NCBI RefSeq assembly: GCF_029168945.1
Contig: NC_083605.1
Location: 22,271,280-22,335,279 of the forward strand
DNA length: 64,000 nucleotides
Reading direction: 5' to 3'
Source of the DNA: Cannabis sativa
Lineage: Eukaryota > Streptophyta > Magnoliopsida > Rosales > Cannabaceae
The notes beneath the pieces were generated by a model. That model did not search any database, was not told the DNA's origin, and saw only the letters and a program-made list of their open reading frames with translations. Positions within the stretch are counted from its first letter, which is position 1; every line of letters starts with the position of its first letter. This document shows positions 60,773-64,000 of this stretch, piece after piece. The translations under genes were made by a program, and so were the position numbers.

Positions 60773-63700
60773 GGATTTCGTCCCCGAAATCTAACCTGAA
60801 TAACTCTGGATTTTGAGCTCTCATATCTGACTCTAGCTCCCAGGTGGCTTCCTCCACCTTCTTTGTTTCTCCGAGAACCTTGACCAATGCTATGGTCTTA
60901 TTCCGAAGGACTTTATCCTTTCTATCCGGGATCTGCACCGCCGTTCCTCATAAGTCATGTCCGTTTGTAGCTCAAGGCTCTCATAATCGAGTATATGAGA
61001 GGGATGCGAAACGTATTTTCTCAACATCGAGACATGGAATACGTTGTGAAGCTGGCGATAAGGCTGGAGGCAATGCTAACCGATATGCCACTTGACCTAT
61101 CTTCTCGAGAATCTCGAAAGGTCCTATAAATCTAGGGCATAACTTGCCTCTTTTCCCGAAACGTTTGATCCCCTTCATCGGAGATACCCGTAAGAACACA
61201 TGTTCCCCTACTTGGAACTCAACATCTCTGCGTTTCGGATCTGCGTAACTCTTCTGTCTGCTCTGTGAGGCAAGCATTCTAGCTTTTATCTTCTCTATCG
61301 CCTCATTGGTCCGTTGCACTGACTCTGGACCTAAGTATTTTCTCTCCCCTGTCTCATCCCAGTGGATGGGAGATCTACATTTCCTACCGTATAACAGTTC
61401 ATAGGGAGCCATCCCTATCGTACTCTGGACACTGTTGTTGTAAGAAAATTCTATCAACGGTAGATACTTATTCTATGAGCCTTCAAAGTCCATAACACAG
61501 GCTCTCAACATGTCCTCCAATATCTGAATTGTCCTTTCGGACTGACCATCTGTCTGAGGATGGAATACTGTACTGAATTTCAGCTTTGTACCCATTGCTC
61601 TTTGCAAACTTTGCCAAAATTTGGAGGTGAACTTCGGATCCCTGTCCGAAACTATAGACTTCGGTACTCCGTGAAGTCTTACGATCTCCCTAACATACAA
61701 TTCTGCCAACTGATCCACTGTAAATGTTGCTCTAACCGGCAGAAAATGAGCAGATTTCGTAAATCGATCCACCACTACCCAGATGGAATCAAACAAACCC
61801 GTGGTCCTAGGTAACCCGACCACAAAATCCATCGTGATATCTTCCCATTTCCATTCTGGTAGGGTTAGAGGCTGCAACAACCCTGCTGGTCTCTGATGTT
61901 CAGCCTTAATCTGCTGACAAGTGAGGCATCTCGATACGAATTCTACCAAATTCTTCTTCATACCGCTCCACAAGAAGTACGGTTTCAAATCTTGGTACAT
62001 CTTAGTGGTGCCGGGATGCAGAGAATACGGGGTAGAATGAGCCTCCTCAAAGATCTCATTCCTAAGTTCCACACTATTCGGAACACAAACCCTGGCTTTA
62101 TACAAAAGCATCCCACTGTCTGACACTTAAAAATCCTTGGCTTGACCAGCCAATACCTCATCTCTGATCTTTACTAAATCTGGATCCGTCATCTGAGCGA
62201 CTTTTATTCTTTCCAACAAGTCAGATTGTAGCGTTAAGTTGTAAAGCTGACCTACCACAAACTCAATGCTGGATCTAACCATATCCTCTGCTAGCTGAGG
62301 TGAGATCTGAACCATACTAGCTACTTGACCGGGACCCTTTCTGCTCAGGGCATCGGCCACTACATTGGCTTTTCCGGGGTGATAGAGGATCTCACAATCG
62401 TAATCTTTAACTAATTCCAACCAACGCCTCTGTCTCATATTCAAATCCTTCTGAGTAAAGAAATACTTGAGACTTTTATGGTCGGTATAGATTTCACACT
62501 TTTCCCCGTAAAGATAATGCCGCCATATCTTCAATGCAAAAACCACTGCGGCCAATTCTAGATCATGAGTCGGGTATCGCTGTTCATAATCCTTTAACTG
62601 ACGGGAGGCATAAGCGATGACCCGATCGGCTTGCATCAATACACACCCCAAACCCTGTTTGGATGCGTCACAATAAACTACGAACTTCTCCTTGTCTGAA
62701 GGCAAAGCTAGCACTGGAGCGGTAATCAACCTCCGCTTTAACTCCTGAAAACTAGCTTCGCACTTGTCTGTCCAAATAAATCGCTGATTTTTCTTTGTAA
62801 GTTCGGTTAGGGGCATTGAAATTTTAGAGAACCCTTCGACGAACCTACGGTAGTACCCAGCTAAACCCAAGAAGCTTTTGATATCTGTCACTGTCTTCGG
62901 TCTCGCCCAATCCCTGACGGATTCGATCTTCCCGGGATCCACCTTGATCCCATCTTTGCTCACAATGTGCCCTAGGAAGGACACCTGAGATAGCCAGAAC
63001 TCACATTTCTTGAACTTGGCATAAAGCTTATGTTCCCGAAGCCGTTGTAGTACCATCTGAAGATGTAATTCATGCTCCTCTTCTGATTGAGAGTACACGA
63101 GGATGTCGTCGATAATCACAATCACACAGATATCGAGGAAATCCTTGAATACTCTATTCATCAAGTCCATGAATGCTGCAGGAGCATTGGTTAGTCCAAA
63201 TGACATAACCAGAAATTCGTAATGTCCATACCTAGTGCGGAAAGCCGTCTTCGGAATGTCCTCCTCTCGGATTCTCAACTGATGATAACCCGAACGGAGA
63301 TCAATCTTAGAAAAGACCGTCTTCCCTTGAAGCTGATCGAACAAATCATCGATTCTAGGTAATGGATATTTATTCTTCACCGTCAGCTTGTTCAATTCCC
63401 TGTAGTCGATGCACATCCTCATAGATCCATCCTTCTTCTTGACGAATAAAACCGGGGCTCCCCAGGGTGACACACTGGGCCGAATAAACCCTATGTCAAG
63501 CAACCCTTGGAGCTGAATCTTTAATTCCTTAAGTTCAGCTGGAGCAATTCTATATGGGGCTTTGGAAACCGGTTCCACCCCTGGTGCCAAGTCTATCACG
63601 AAGTCAATCTCTTGCTGAGGTGGTAACCCTGGAAGTTCTTCGGGAAAAACATCCAAAAATTCCCGAACCACCTTAATGTCCTCTGGCCGAATGGTATCTG

Positions 63701-64000
63701 GCCGAGTGGTGTCCACCACCACGGCCAGAAACCCTAAACAATCGCCGTGCAATAAATCTCTAGCTGACATGGCCGAAATCACCGGGATCCGAGATCCCTG
63801 AACTGAACCAACAAACACAAATGGTTCTTCACTTTCCGGTTGGAAGATCACCATCTTCCTTTTACAGTCAATGCTCGCCGAATATTTAGATAGGAAATCC
63901 ATTCCTAAAATAATATCGAATTCGACTAAACTCATCTCTATCAGATCAGCACTTAACTCTCTACCATCTATCCTGATCGGCATAGACCTAATCCACCTAT
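60756..64000 (-). pseudogene. Gypsy pol of element G: protease end, RT, RNase H, integrase, chromodomain-like tail
   Basis: Minus strand. 63983-62127: protease C-end ([19 protein letters not shown]), RT ([15 protein letters not shown], catalytic [10 protein letters not shown] with Ile where Phe or Tyr is usual), RNase H ([37 protein letters not shown]). A TAA then ends the frame at 62129-62127. 62126-61473: integrase with its HHCC zinc finger ([17 protein letters not shown]) and D-D-E residues ([27 protein letters not shown]), ended by TAG near 61473. 61457-61045: integrase end and GPF-type module (RFIGPFEILEKIGQ). The frame then shifts near 61045 to a chromodomain-like end (IPDRKDKVLRNKT, EEATWELESDMRAQNPELF; 60938-60756). 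Three disruptions make it inactive. The stops look like single-base changes. Gag and the protease catalytic motif lie beyond 64000. Confidence 0.9.

Larger units (their letters stand above)
58510..64000 (-). mobile_element. Gypsy element G (chromovirus, Tekay/Del-like), minus strand, 3' part
   Basis: 3' LTR 58510-60754, polypurine tract complement from 60755, pol from 60756 to beyond the window end. Order on the minus strand is protease end, RT, RNase H, integrase, GPF-type module, chromodomain-like tail, which fits chromoviruses. Inserted in element F; the only visible flank is AAACT at 58505-58509. Two nonsense codons and one frameshift break pol. 5' LTR, primer site and gag are outside. 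Confidence 0.92.

Overview
The window is plant nuclear DNA, almost certainly from a eudicot. It is AT-rich, its genes carry short GT-AG introns, and it holds a plant receptor-like cytoplasmic kinase, a plant cysteine-rich secreted peptide gene and nested Copia, Gypsy and LINE retroelements. The repeat types remind me of Cannabaceae, but that is only an impression from memory. Two host genes are supported: the 3' half of a PBL/RLCK-VII kinase (20-2446, +) and a complete two-exon gene for a small 12-cysteine secreted protein (27429-27894, +). Nearly everything else is mobile DNA or its decay products.

Layout from left to right. After the kinase lies a long L1-type LINE on the + strand (about 3652-10429) with both ORFs recognisable but broken. 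Next is an older minus-strand LINE in pieces (10665-11471, 13369-17614, 26760-26835), split by two later insertions. The first is a solo long LTR (A, 11472-13368). The second is a Copia element with 490-bp LTRs (C, 17615-26759, target duplication GGCTC). Element C is itself interrupted by a truncated long-LTR element (B, 20224 to about 24777). The peptide gene follows, then a foldback-type inverted repeat (28605-29388) and GGTTGC-rich repeats.

The right half is a nest of related long-LTR (about 1.9 kb) Copia-derived elements. Element E (+, from 30903) has a 5' LTR, a primer-binding site, a hairpin-rich leader, a nearly intact gag ORF and a decayed pol. Its leader is split by element D (minus, 34149-43903, TSD CTGAT), which has two nearly identical LTRs and no usable coding region. 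The 3' LTR of E is broken by element F (+, from 50721), and F is broken by a chromovirus-like Gypsy element G (minus, 58510 to the window end). Insertion order from the breakpoints: E first, then D and F independently into E, then G into F.

The most interesting material is the non-autonomous Copia family B/D/E/F. Its LTRs and leader are well kept, while pol is reduced to fragments. Three copies share a foldable element of about 110 bp and a pair of near-identical 20-21 bp repeats just upstream of the gag position. Two copies share an altered primer-binding site. I saw no CRISPR, rRNA or tRNA genes, and no host metabolic cluster. All similarity statements are by eye.
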